Assembly (NCBI GenBank): GCA_014874425.1 | Contig: JACWAG010000237.1 | Span: 1-7,473, forward strand | Length of the DNA stretch: 7,473 bases | Source of the DNA: Syntrophaceae bacterium | GTDB lineage: Bacteria; Desulfobacterota; Desulfomonilia; Desulfomonilales; Desulfomonilaceae | Direction of reading: 5' to 3' | Shown here: in pieces, positions 1 through 5,886 of the stretch | How positions within the stretch are numbered: the stretch's first letter is position 1 | Layout: the number at the start of each line of letters is the position of its first letter | Program-made: the position numbers and the translations under genes | The notes under the pieces: generated by a model | Database searches by the model: none | Seen by the model: the letters and a program-made list of their open reading frames with translations, nothing else | What the model was told of the DNA's origin: nothing

Positions 1-1
1 A

Positions 2-160
2 AGAATAGAAGAACAAAACGTTCGTCCAAGCATTGAAGTGTGGCCTGATGAAGACGATTTTGGAAGATGGGTAGCGGCTCATCGTGATCCAGTTCGATCA
101 GTGATATGCAATGCCCCTGAATTCGCGGATACACCTTTCTGCGGTAGGGGAATTCATTAG
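2..160 (+). CDS. C-terminal fragment of an unrecognised protein (5' end outside window)
   Basis: An open frame enters from the left edge and runs 52 codons to a TAG at 158-160; the other two forward frames hit stops within the first few dozen bases. The fragment is acidic in its first half (a V-W-P-D-E-D-D run around residues 13-19) and ends in C-G-R-G-I-H. The composition is protein-like, with two Trp and two Cys, but I recognise no domain. It converges with the PLD-like gene on the other strand, leaving about 210 bp between the two stops. The start, length and function cannot be judged from this window. It could also be a chance open frame, since 52 codons is short. Confidence 0.45.
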   Translation, partial: RIEEQNVRPSIEVWPDEDDFGRWVAAHRDPVRSVICNAPEFADTPFCGRGIH

Positions 161-200
161 TAGGCACATTAATTGATAATACTCTATAATTGATGAACCC

Positions 201-257
201 GCCCATCTCCAAATGGTTTAAAGAATTGATAGAAAATTTAATCATGACGAGATGGGC
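201..257. repeat. 9-bp perfect inverted repeat with 39-nt spacer
   Basis: The arm gcccatctc (201-209) is matched by its exact reverse complement gagatgggc (249-257). The flanking bases do not extend the pairing and the spacer is AT-rich. It sits in the gap between the two convergent stop codons at 160 and 374. No T-tract follows either arm, so a classical terminator is unlikely. It may be a protein-binding site, a remnant of a small mobile repeat, or chance. Confidence 0.3.
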
Positions 258-373
258 CAATTATTAGGAAACACTATTTGACGGAATGGTACTTTTACGT
301 AATTCTCTTCATTCTCCTCAAAAAACCGAATTTGGGTCCGGAACCCGCGCATGGTAATTCTTTTCCAACTGCG

Positions 374-925
374 CTAGTAGCGTGGTCCGAACCGGATTGA
401 ATGTTCCAGGTGTTTGTCCCAGTTACTTGTATATATTTTTGCAAGCTCGACAGATTTTATAATAAGCAGGTTTTCGGCGTTTTTATATTCAGCCGCGTTG
501 GTAAAATTGAAAGAACCAGTAACAACGGTCTTACCATCAATAATCATGATTTTGTCATGAGCGATTGCATGATCGCCATCCATAAATACCGGTAATCCTG
601 AATTGGCCAGGAACGTAGCTGAGTTGTATTTTTCCAGCAACTGATTCTTATCAATAATAACTTCGACCTTTACGCCCCTTTTGTGAGCTGCCAACAGAGC
701 TTTTGCAATCGGTTTTGATGTAAATGAATAGGCTTGGACAAGAATTTGTGATTTCGCGTTATTTATCTCGTATACGATGGCCTTGGCGCATCCGCCATTG
801 GGGCTGAAACATACCCGGACAGGAGTGTCATTGAGAGTGATTTCTGCCCCATTACACGTCAACCAAGGTACCAGTATTGATAGGAAGGCAATAGTTGTAA
901 TCCAATAGATCCGTTGTGATCTCAT
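374..925 (-). CDS. Secreted phospholipase D-superfamily (HKD) nuclease-like protein
   Basis: This is a 183-aa protein of the short, single-motif PLD family typified by the Nuc endonuclease, which acts as a homodimer so that two HKD motifs form one active site. The HKD motif is intact: H123-D-K125-x4-D130, followed by the G-S-F-N segment at 137-140. Upstream lies the family-typical core with Q-A-Y-S-F-T-S (64-70) and R-G-V-K-V (83-87). An N-terminal hydrophobic stretch (about 8-23) ending near N-G-A (25-27) looks like a Sec signal peptide, so the mature protein should be periplasmic or secreted. C39 and C46 could form a disulfide after export. The ATG at 925 is supported by GGAGGAG at 933-939, 7 nt upstream. 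Family members cleave nucleic acid or other phosphodiesters; whether this one is a nuclease or a lipase cannot be read from the sequence. It is transcribed alone, divergently from the DUF1638 gene. Confidence 0.88.
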   Translation of the reverse strand: MRSQRIYWITTIAFLSILVPWLTCNGAEITLNDTPVRVCFSPNGGCAKAIVYEINNAKSQILVQAYSFTSKPIAKALLAAHKRGVKVEVIIDKNQLLEKYNSATFLANSGLPVFMDGDHAIAHDKIMIIDGKTVVTGSFNFTNAAEYKNAENLLIIKSVELAKIYTSNWDKHLEHSIRFGPRY

Positions 926-975
926 TATGATGCTCCTCCAGTCAATTATTACGATTAATGTTCGAGCGAATTGTA

Positions 976-990
976 GTCCTTGTGAAGGAC
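976..990. promoter_or_regulatory. Perfect short hairpin/operator-like dyad in the divergent intergenic region
   Basis: GTCCTT and AAGGAC pair perfectly around a 3-nt GTG loop. The dyad lies in the 125-bp gap between the divergent starts at 925 and 1051. A plausible but weak plus-strand promoter overlaps it: TTGTGA (980-985), a 16-nt spacer, then TATTCT (1002-1007), each hexamer matching the consensus at four of six positions. A repressor site overlapping a -35 box would fit, but this is inference from position only. Confidence 0.3.
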
Positions 991-1050
991 CAGTGCTAAT
1001 ATATTCTTACCTAAGTTTCGATGAATCGCATCCCCCAGAGGAGCTAAAGC

Positions 1051-1854
1051 ATGCCAACCCTCGGTATCATAACTTGCCAAATCCTCGAATTGGAGTTCGC
1101 TCATCTACTTGCCACAGACCCCGAAGTTGCGAGCGTAACCGTAATGCGGGACCATTTCTCCGAAGGCGTCATAGAGGCCTTTGAACAAAAGAGCGGCTCA
1201 AAGCCTCATACAATCCTATATGCCGGCGAGTACGAACTCCAGTCGTCCGATAAATTTGAAGTTCTTGTGCGTGTCATGGAATTGGGTTTGCATTCCATAA
1301 TTAAGAAACTCAGGGACACCGTTGTCAAAGCGGTCTTTGAAATGGCCCCGTACGTCGACGCTGTTTTCCTTGGTTACGGCTTGTGCGGGAATGCCCTTGA
1401 AAAACCCGACGAACTGTTCGCCCTCGCGGGTGTGCCGGTTTTCTTGCCAATGGAGACATATAATCATGTTGATGACTGCGTTGGTCTTCTCATAGGCGGT
1501 CGGGAAAACTATTATGAAGAACAATGCAAAACAGCCGGGACATTCTTTATGAACTCTGGCTTTACCCGCCACTGGAAAGACTTGATTCACAAGAATATTT
1601 GTGGTGACAAGGACTTGGCAATGTCCAAACGTATGATGGCCAATTACGAAAGGAGTCTGATCCTCCCGACTCCCGTGATGGGAGAAGACGAAATGACAGC
1701 CAATATCCAGGAATTCAATGATGTGTACGGCCTTAGGAGTGAAGTCAGACATGGGTCTCTCGAAATTCTTGAGAAAAATTGGAACAATGCAAAGGCTTTT
1801 GTGAAATATGCTAAAGGCCCATCAGCGCTAAAGGCGATTTCCATGGTCCATTAA
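1051..1854 (+). CDS. DUF1638 family protein
   Basis: This 267-aa cytosolic protein has the signatures I associate with DUF1638: an early I-T-C (C9), an E-L-G-L-H segment (77-81), F-L-G-Y-G-L-C-G (106-113), a D-D-C motif (141-143) followed by G-L-L-I-G-G and a Tyr pair, and a G-T-F-F-M-N-S-G segment (163-170). C9, H81, C112 and C143 are candidate metal or cofactor ligands, which is inference from their placement. The family has no settled activity. Members occur in methanogens and anaerobic bacteria, often near corrinoid-dependent methyltransferases, none of which is visible here. The ATG is supported by AGAGGAG at 1037-1043, 7 nt upstream. No signal peptide or membrane segment is seen. The amidohydrolase begins 52 nt downstream on the same strand, so the two are probably one transcript. 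The length is at or slightly above what I expect for the family. Confidence 0.8.
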   Translation: MPTLGIITCQILELEFAHLLATDPEVASVTVMRDHFSEGVIEAFEQKSGSKPHTILYAGEYELQSSDKFEVLVRVMELGLHSIIKKLRDTVVKAVFEMAPYVDAVFLGYGLCGNALEKPDELFALAGVPVFLPMETYNHVDDCVGLLIGGRENYYEEQCKTAGTFFMNSGFTRHWKDLIHKNICGDKDLAMSKRMMANYERSLILPTPVMGEDEMTANIQEFNDVYGLRSEVRHGSLEILEKNWNNAKAFVKYAKGPSALKAISMVH

Positions 1855-1906
1855 AATTATTGTTCGGTAATGGCCGCAAGCAGTACTTTATGGAATAAGG
1901 ACATAC

Positions 1907-2791
1907 ATGAATAATTGGCTTCTGTTAGATGATCATGAAGACAAGAGACTGCCGGATAGTTTTTCAACCGTCATAGACGCGCATGTTCATCTCTTCCCTG
2001 ATAGAGTGTTTAAAGCCATTTGGCGTTGGTTTGATCAGTTTGCGTGGCCTATCCGCTATAAATTAACCTCGCCTCAAATAATTGAATTTCTTACGTCTAG
2101 GGGAGTAGATCGTATCCTAGGGCTGCATTACGCTCATAAACCGGGGATGGCCCGCGAACTAAACGCTTATATGGCTGACCTATGCCGGGACTATCCGCAG
2201 TTAATCGGTACGGCCACTGTCTTCCCAGGAGAGAAAGACGCCGTAACAATTTTGAAGGAAGCGTTTGAATTGGGACTCGCCGGAGTAAAACTACATGCCC
2301 ATGTACAATATTTCGCTGTGGACGACGCTGTAATGCATGAAATATACGAATCGTGCGCTGATTATAACAAACCTCTGATCATGCATGTGGGGCGGGAACC
2401 CAAGAACCCAAACTTTCCTTACAAACGAGATCCTTACGAAACCTGCAAAGCTGAAAAGTTGGAGCGCATTCTGAAAGATTACCCCAGCCTAAAAATTTGT
2501 GTGCCCCACCTAGGCGCAGACGAATTCGATCAGTATCGACGATTATTGGAATGTTACAACAACCTGTGGGTTGATACGGCAATGGCGCTCGTAGACTATG
2601 TGCCAAATTTTGGGTCTCCAAAATTATTAGACCTCCGAGCGGATCGCATCATGTTCGGAACGGATTTTCCGAATATCCCCTACGCTTGGGACACAGAAAT
2701 CCGCCAGTTGGAAACGCTTCAACTGCCTGAGGATTTTCTCACAGGCATCCTTGAGCGTAACGCGTCTGAGTTTTTATCCATCAGGAAGTAA
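1907..2791 (+). CDS. TIM-barrel metal-dependent amidohydrolase (Amidohydro_2 family)
   Basis: This 294-aa protein has the ordered metal-binding motifs of the PF04909-type amidohydrolases: D24-A-H26-V-H28 after the first strand, K-L-H-A-H (128-132), M-H160-V-G, P-H201-L-G and M-F-G-T-D253-F-P. H26, H28, H160 and D253 are the expected ligands of a single catalytic metal, with H201 close to the active site. Family members hydrolyse C-N or C-O bonds or act as non-oxidative decarboxylases (ACMSD-like); the substrate cannot be deduced. There is no signal peptide, so the protein is cytosolic. The ATG follows TAAGGA at 1896-1901 with a 5-nt gap. It lies 52 nt after the DUF1638 gene, which suggests shared transcription and possibly a shared pathway. 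The length is normal for the family and all key residues are present. Confidence 0.88.
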   Translation: MNNWLLLDDHEDKRLPDSFSTVIDAHVHLFPDRVFKAIWRWFDQFAWPIRYKLTSPQIIEFLTSRGVDRILGLHYAHKPGMARELNAYMADLCRDYPQLIGTATVFPGEKDAVTILKEAFELGLAGVKLHAHVQYFAVDDAVMHEIYESCADYNKPLIMHVGREPKNPNFPYKRDPYETCKAEKLERILKDYPSLKICVPHLGADEFDQYRRLLECYNNLWVDTAMALVDYVPNFGSPKLLDLRADRIMFGTDFPNIPYAWDTEIRQLETLQLPEDFLTGILERNASEFLSIRK

Positions 2792-2957
2792 ACAATCGTT
2801 TTTCTTGTCTTGGCAGTAACTGTATAATTGAGTGTCTCTTATAAACCCGCTGTGTCGATTCACGTCAAATGCTTAACCTTAGCCCTACCCGTCTTGTGTG
2901 GCTTGTTTTAACATTGAGGCTATCGCCTTTAATTATAGTAGAAGCGGGTTCCTCGAA

Positions 2958-3299
2958 TTAGGCCCCCAACTCTTTGGCGCAGGTGTTGGAGATTTCACAT
3001 GCTGTTGGAAATCCTTCAGAAGTCTTACCGACAAAGATCAAAGAATATCGACCCTTGGAAATCGTTCCGATGTGGATGCAATGGCCCCCGCCACCACTAG
3101 TAACGGGAGAACACGAAAGCCAATCAAAATCTGGAAACAAGACGTTTTCCGTCTTCTTCTTTCCAATGGCGATTTCGAAATAATCGAGGCAATCCCATAA
3201 GCCGACGGCCTCGAGCACGGCTTGCAGATCGGCATAAATATCTTTAACAGAGCGTTTCTTTAATCGTCCGTCGTTATCTTCCATTTCAATCGGTACCAT
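2958..3299 (-). CDS. Hypothetical protein, 113 aa, unrecognised
   Basis: I do not recognise a family. The predicted protein is soluble and mixed alpha/beta in character. A basic N-terminal patch (K14-K15-R16) leads into a likely helix (about 18-34), then an E-I-A-I-G-K-K-K stretch (42-49), a Gly run G-G-G-G-H (69-73), and a C-terminal strand-like Y-S-L-I-F-V (85-90) followed by a helix ending E-L-G-A. It contains four Cys (about 37, 58, 74, 101). There is no signal peptide or membrane segment. The minus-strand reading is preferred over two forward open frames because its codon use and residue composition are more protein-like. The ATG at 3299 has only a weak, distant GAGAGG about 12 nt upstream; an internal Met at residue 6 is an alternative start. 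It is convergent with the amidohydrolase and appears to be a single-gene unit. Confidence 0.6.
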   Translation of the reverse strand: MVPIEMEDNDGRLKKRSVKDIYADLQAVLEAVGLWDCLDYFEIAIGKKKTENVLFPDFDWLSCSPVTSGGGGHCIHIGTISKGRYSLIFVGKTSEGFPTACEISNTCAKELGA

Positions 3300-3607
3300 A
3301 TTTTTTCGTAGCCTCTCGACCTGAAAAGAAAATGTCCAGCAGGGTTTATAACCCTTTGAATTAACAAGCCGAAACCGACCCGCTTAATGTTCTTAAACTG
3401 TTTGTAATCATTGAATGACGAATATACCTACATTAATAGACCTATTATTAACCAATTTGATCCAAGAATGGTATTATTATTACCTTCCCCACCAAAAAAT
3501 CTGCAAATGAATGTCAAACATCGAAAACTAAAGCTTCAATCTTGAGTACATGAGTCATAACGGGTAGTGGAATGAGATATACTGCGACCTTTCCGTCGAA
3601 GAATGTT
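3300..3607. other. AT-rich intergenic stretch with short dyads, no convincing gene
   Basis: No forward or reverse frame here has a start with a good ribosome binding site. Two short dyads are visible: AGGGTT-TAT-AACCCT at 3341-3355, which lies 42 nt upstream of the 113-aa gene's ATG and could be an operator, and TAATAG-AC-CTATTA at 3434-3447. Neither is followed by a T-tract. A TATAAA on the minus strand inside the first dyad could serve as a -10 box, but no acceptable -35 box accompanies it. Confidence 0.35.
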
Positions 3608-3682
3608 TTACAACACATCCGAGACGAAACCGGCTACCGCAAAGATCACAACTGCGAAACTTATATGTAATTGCCAATCCAT
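3608..3682 (-). CDS. Putative 24-aa single-pass membrane microprotein
   Basis: A 24-codon frame begins ATG (3682-3680) and ends TAA (3610-3608). It is preceded by a near-perfect Shine-Dalgarno AGGAGGT with a 5-nt gap, the strongest such site in the window outside the main genes. The peptide starts M-D-W-Q-L-H and continues as an almost uninterrupted hydrophobic helix (I-S-F-A-V-V-I-F-A-V-A-G-F-V) before a short S-D-V-L tail. This layout is typical of bacterial single-pass microproteins. It lies 135 nt downstream of the ABC-2 permease stop on the same strand, so it could be the distal cistron of the efflux operon or have its own promoter. I recognise no named family. The ribosome binding site and hydrophobicity argue for translation, but a frame this short could be chance. 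Confidence 0.5.
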   Translation of the reverse strand: MDWQLHISFAVVIFAVAGFVSDVL

Positions 3683-3817
3683 TGTCTACCTCCTGATTCA
3701 TTTAATCTTCTATAATAATTTGGTGCAGGAAGATCCTTTCTGATTCCTAACTGGATAGCGGAAACAAGAAATTTGGAATTCTCTTGCGGAAACCGTGTAA
3801 TTCTTTTGACAAGCGCT
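3683..3817 (-). other. Gap between permease stop and micro-ORF, partly open reading frame
   Basis: No rho-independent terminator follows the permease stop, so read-through toward the micro-ORF is possible. One minus-strand frame stays open from inside the permease end through to a TAA at 3661-3663. Its intergenic portion is protein-like (F-P-Q-E-N-S-K-F-L, then D-L-P-A-P-N-Y-Y-R-R-L), but the only available starts are TTG codons (for example at 3825-3823, overlapping the permease stop) without a convincing ribosome binding site. It could be a coupled 54-aa cistron, the remnant of a decayed gene, or chance. Confidence 0.25.
3688..3694 (-). promoter_or_regulatory. Strong Shine-Dalgarno site for the 24-aa micro-ORF
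   Basis: On the minus strand the sequence reads AGGAGGT, followed by AGACA and then the ATG at 3682. Seven consecutive bases complementary to the 16S rRNA tail at 5-nt spacing are the main reason to call the micro-ORF. The same bases sit inside another open minus-strand frame that ends at 3661. Confidence 0.6.
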
Positions 3818-4960
3818 CTAATCAAGCGTCTGGCGATAGCGTTTTGCTCCAAACGCCAGTGCGATGATTGCAAAGAGAGCGATTTGCCAAAGATCCACCA
3901 CGACGTCTGCCAGACCGTTTCCTTTAAGTAGGATGCCCCTTACGATTCTCAGAAAATGAGTGAGCGGCAAAATCTCGCCGATCATCTGCGCCCAGTCAGG
4001 CATGCCCCTAAAAGAAAAGGCGAATCCGGACAGCAGTATGTTCGGCAAAAAGAAAAAGAACGCCATTTGTATGGCCTGGCGTTGATTCTCGGCGATGGTG
4101 GAAAAGGTCACCCCTATCGCCAGGTTTGCGACAATGAACAGAAACGTGACGGTCAACAATAGCGTCAGGCTGCCGATCATTGGCACTCCGAAAAGAAAAT
4201 GTCCCGCAATCAGGATCAACGCCACCTGGACGTAACCTACGAGGATATAGGGGATAATTTTGCCGACTAGCACCTCGACAGGCCGCGTGGGCATTGAAAG
4301 AAGATTTTCCATAGTGCCGCTCTCGCGTTCACGCGTGATCGCCAGGGCGGTGATCATAACCATCGTCATTGTGAGCACAACGCCTAGCAGCCCGGGCACG
4401 ATGTTGTATTGGGTGTTGACCTCCGGGTTATAAAGAGCATGGACACGCAAATCGATCGGACCGCTCGTGCCTGAGAGAAAATCGAGAGGTCCTTTCAGAT
4501 CGTTTTGCAGCGCTGTAGTCAGCAAGGTGGTTAGAGAACTGATGGCATTGCTGGTAGTACCGGGATCGGTTGCGTCCGCTTCCACGAGGATTGCAGGCCT
4601 ATCGCCCCGGAGGAGATCTCGACTGAAATTTTCGGGAATGTTTATAACGAATTGAACTTCACCCCGGGCGAGAGCCTCGCGTCCTTCTGTTTCCGTTTTG
4701 ACCTGCCTCACGAAATGAAAATATCCACTATTTTGAATCGCATACAGCAGAGTGCGCCCTTCGGGGCCGTTATCGGCCAGAAGCACCGCGGAAGGTAATT
4801 GCTTTGGGTCCGAATTGATGGCGTAGCCGAAAAGAATGAGCTGGAGCAGCGGAATCCCGACCATCATCCCGAAAGTCAAGCGATCCCGACGCATCTGGAT
4901 GAACTCCTTGACTACCATTGCCCAAAACCGCGCCAGAGAAAATTTATGCCACCTTTTCAT
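3818..4960 (-). CDS. ABC-2 type efflux permease (YbhS/YbhR-like)
   Basis: This 380-aa inner-membrane permease forms the translocation path for the ATPase encoded just upstream. Topology matches the ABC-2 family with a large periplasmic insert: one membrane segment at about 29-48, an extracytoplasmic domain to about 185, then five segments at about 187-209, 233-257, 263-288, 298-318 and 355-372. The family-typical cytoplasmic connector A-I-T-R-E-R-E-S-G-T-M-E (207-218), continuing to P-T-R-P (224-227), is intact and the protein ends normally in Y-R-Q-T-L-D. Its ATG overlaps the ATPase stop as ATGA, indicating translational coupling. Related operons usually carry two permease genes; only one is present and nothing resembling a second follows, so a homodimer is the simplest model. 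The substrate cannot be read; drug or lipophilic-compound export is inferred from the operon. Confidence 0.92.
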   Translation of the reverse strand: MKRWHKFSLARFWAMVVKEFIQMRRDRLTFGMMVGIPLLQLILFGYAINSDPKQLPSAVLLADNGPEGRTLLYAIQNSGYFHFVRQVKTETEGREALARGEVQFVINIPENFSRDLLRGDRPAILVEADATDPGTTSNAISSLTTLLTTALQNDLKGPLDFLSGTSGPIDLRVHALYNPEVNTQYNIVPGLLGVVLTMTMVMITALAITRERESGTMENLLSMPTRPVEVLVGKIIPYILVGYVQVALILIAGHFLFGVPMIGSLTLLLTVTFLFIVANLAIGVTFSTIAENQRQAIQMAFFFFLPNILLSGFAFSFRGMPDWAQMIGEILPLTHFLRIVRGILLKGNGLADVVVDLWQIALFAIIALAFGAKRYRQTLD

Positions 4961-5883
4961 GATGAAGACCCGCCTTTCGCTTTGGCCATCAGGTGAATGA
5001 AAATATCCTCAAGCCCGGATTCGGCCTGGCTCCATTTATATTCGTCAGTGCGATATGGGTCGATAGCCTTTTCGAGTTGGGCCGCATCGACTCCGCTCAC
5101 GTGCAAAGCGCTGCCGAAAGCAGCGGCTTGCTCCACTTCGGGAAGTCTTCGGAGTCGCTCGGCAAGCTCGACCAAATTCGGGCCACTAACAGACCACGTG
5201 GTCAACCGGGTCTGCCTGGTGACTTCCGCTATCGTGCCCTGTGTAAGCATGTTACTGTTGAGGATGAAAGCGAGGCGATGGCACCGCTCAGCCTCATCCA
5301 TGTAGTGCGTTGCGATCAGGAATGTCAGGCCTTGGCCCGCGAGCCGATGAATCTCCTCCCAAAAGTCGCGGCGAGCTTGTGGATCCACCCCCGCGGTGGG
5401 CTCATCAAGCAAAAGCAGCTTCGGATCGTGAATCAGGCATGCGGCCAAGGCAAGGCGCTGTTTCCAGCCCCCGGAAAGTTCCCGTGCAAGTTGGCGCTGA
5501 CGCTCCTTGAGTCCGAGTCGTTCGACGCTTGCGCTCACAATTTCACGCCTGTTCTTCGTAGAATACATACGCGCGACAAAATCGAGATTTTCGTAAATGG
5601 TCAGGTCCTCGTAGAAACTGAACCTCTGCGTCATATAGCCAACCTGGCGCTTTATGGCCTCGCTCTCGGTGATCACGTTGTGGCCAAGGCAGGAACCGCT
5701 GCCCTCGTCCGCGCGTAGCAATCCGCAAAGCATTCGGATAAAAGTCGTTTTGCCGCTGCCGTTTGGGCCGAGAAAGCCGCAGATTTCCCCCTTGCGAACC
5801 TGAAGGTCAATATGGTTAACAGCCGTCAATTTGCCGAACCTCTTGGTCATTCCATGCACATCTATTGCAAGTTCGTCAGTCAT
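4957..5883 (-). CDS. ABC transporter ATP-binding protein (YbhF-like, single domain)
   Basis: This 308-aa cytosolic ATPase energises the adjacent ABC-2 permease. All nucleotide-binding motifs are visible: Walker A G39-P-N-G-S-G-K-T46, Q-loop around Q86, signature L136-S-G-G-W-K-Q-R143 (Trp in place of the usual Gln, as is common in this drug-export subfamily), Walker B L156-L-L-L-D-E-P162 with catalytic E161, D-loop near V166-D-P, and H-loop H193. A C-terminal extension of about 100 residues follows the ATPase core, as in DrrA/CcmA-type proteins. E. coli YbhF carries two such domains in tandem; this protein has one, so two copies should assemble per transporter. The adaptor stop lies only 3 nt upstream and the permease start overlaps its stop. 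Confidence 0.94.
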   Translation of the reverse strand: MTDELAIDVHGMTKRFGKLTAVNHIDLQVRKGEICGFLGPNGSGKTTFIRMLCGLLRADEGSGSCLGHNVITESEAIKRQVGYMTQRFSFYEDLTIYENLDFVARMYSTKNRREIVSASVERLGLKERQRQLARELSGGWKQRLALAACLIHDPKLLLLDEPTAGVDPQARRDFWEEIHRLAGQGLTFLIATHYMDEAERCHRLAFILNSNMLTQGTIAEVTRQTRLTTWSVSGPNLVELAERLRRLPEVEQAAAFGSALHVSGVDAAQLEKAIDPYRTDEYKWSQAESGLEDIFIHLMAKAKGGSSS

Positions 5884-5886
5884 AGG

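Noticed and set aside
193..267. 25-codon plus-strand frame starting ATG in the left intergenic region
   Set aside because: No ribosome binding site and no distinctive composition; it spans the inverted repeat.
320..346. Possible minus-strand terminator after the PLD-like gene (GGGT/ACCC stem with six T's nearby)
   Set aside because: The stem is only four pairs and the T-run begins about eight bases after it, too weak and too far for a rho-independent terminator.
1216..1752. 178-codon minus-strand frame opposite the DUF1638 gene
   Set aside because: Antisense shadow; the plus strand carries the family motifs and a good ribosome binding site.
2916..2932. Possible terminator between the convergent amidohydrolase and 113-aa genes (AGGC-TATC-GCCT)
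   Set aside because: A four-pair stem with a short, interrupted T-tract; likely chance.
2898..3200. Forward 100-codon frame opposite the 113-aa gene
   Set aside because: No supporting ribosome binding site and less protein-like composition than the minus-strand reading.
3554..3701. 48-codon minus-strand frame with a C-D-L-C-G motif overlapping the micro-ORF in another frame
   Set aside because: Its ATG has no ribosome binding site, the Cys pattern is incomplete for a zinc ribbon, and the strong site just downstream serves the micro-ORF.
4993..5718. Long forward frame (241 codons) opposite the ABC ATPase
   Set aside because: It is the antisense shadow of a gene with every ABC motif intact; long shadow frames are common opposite G+C-rich genes.
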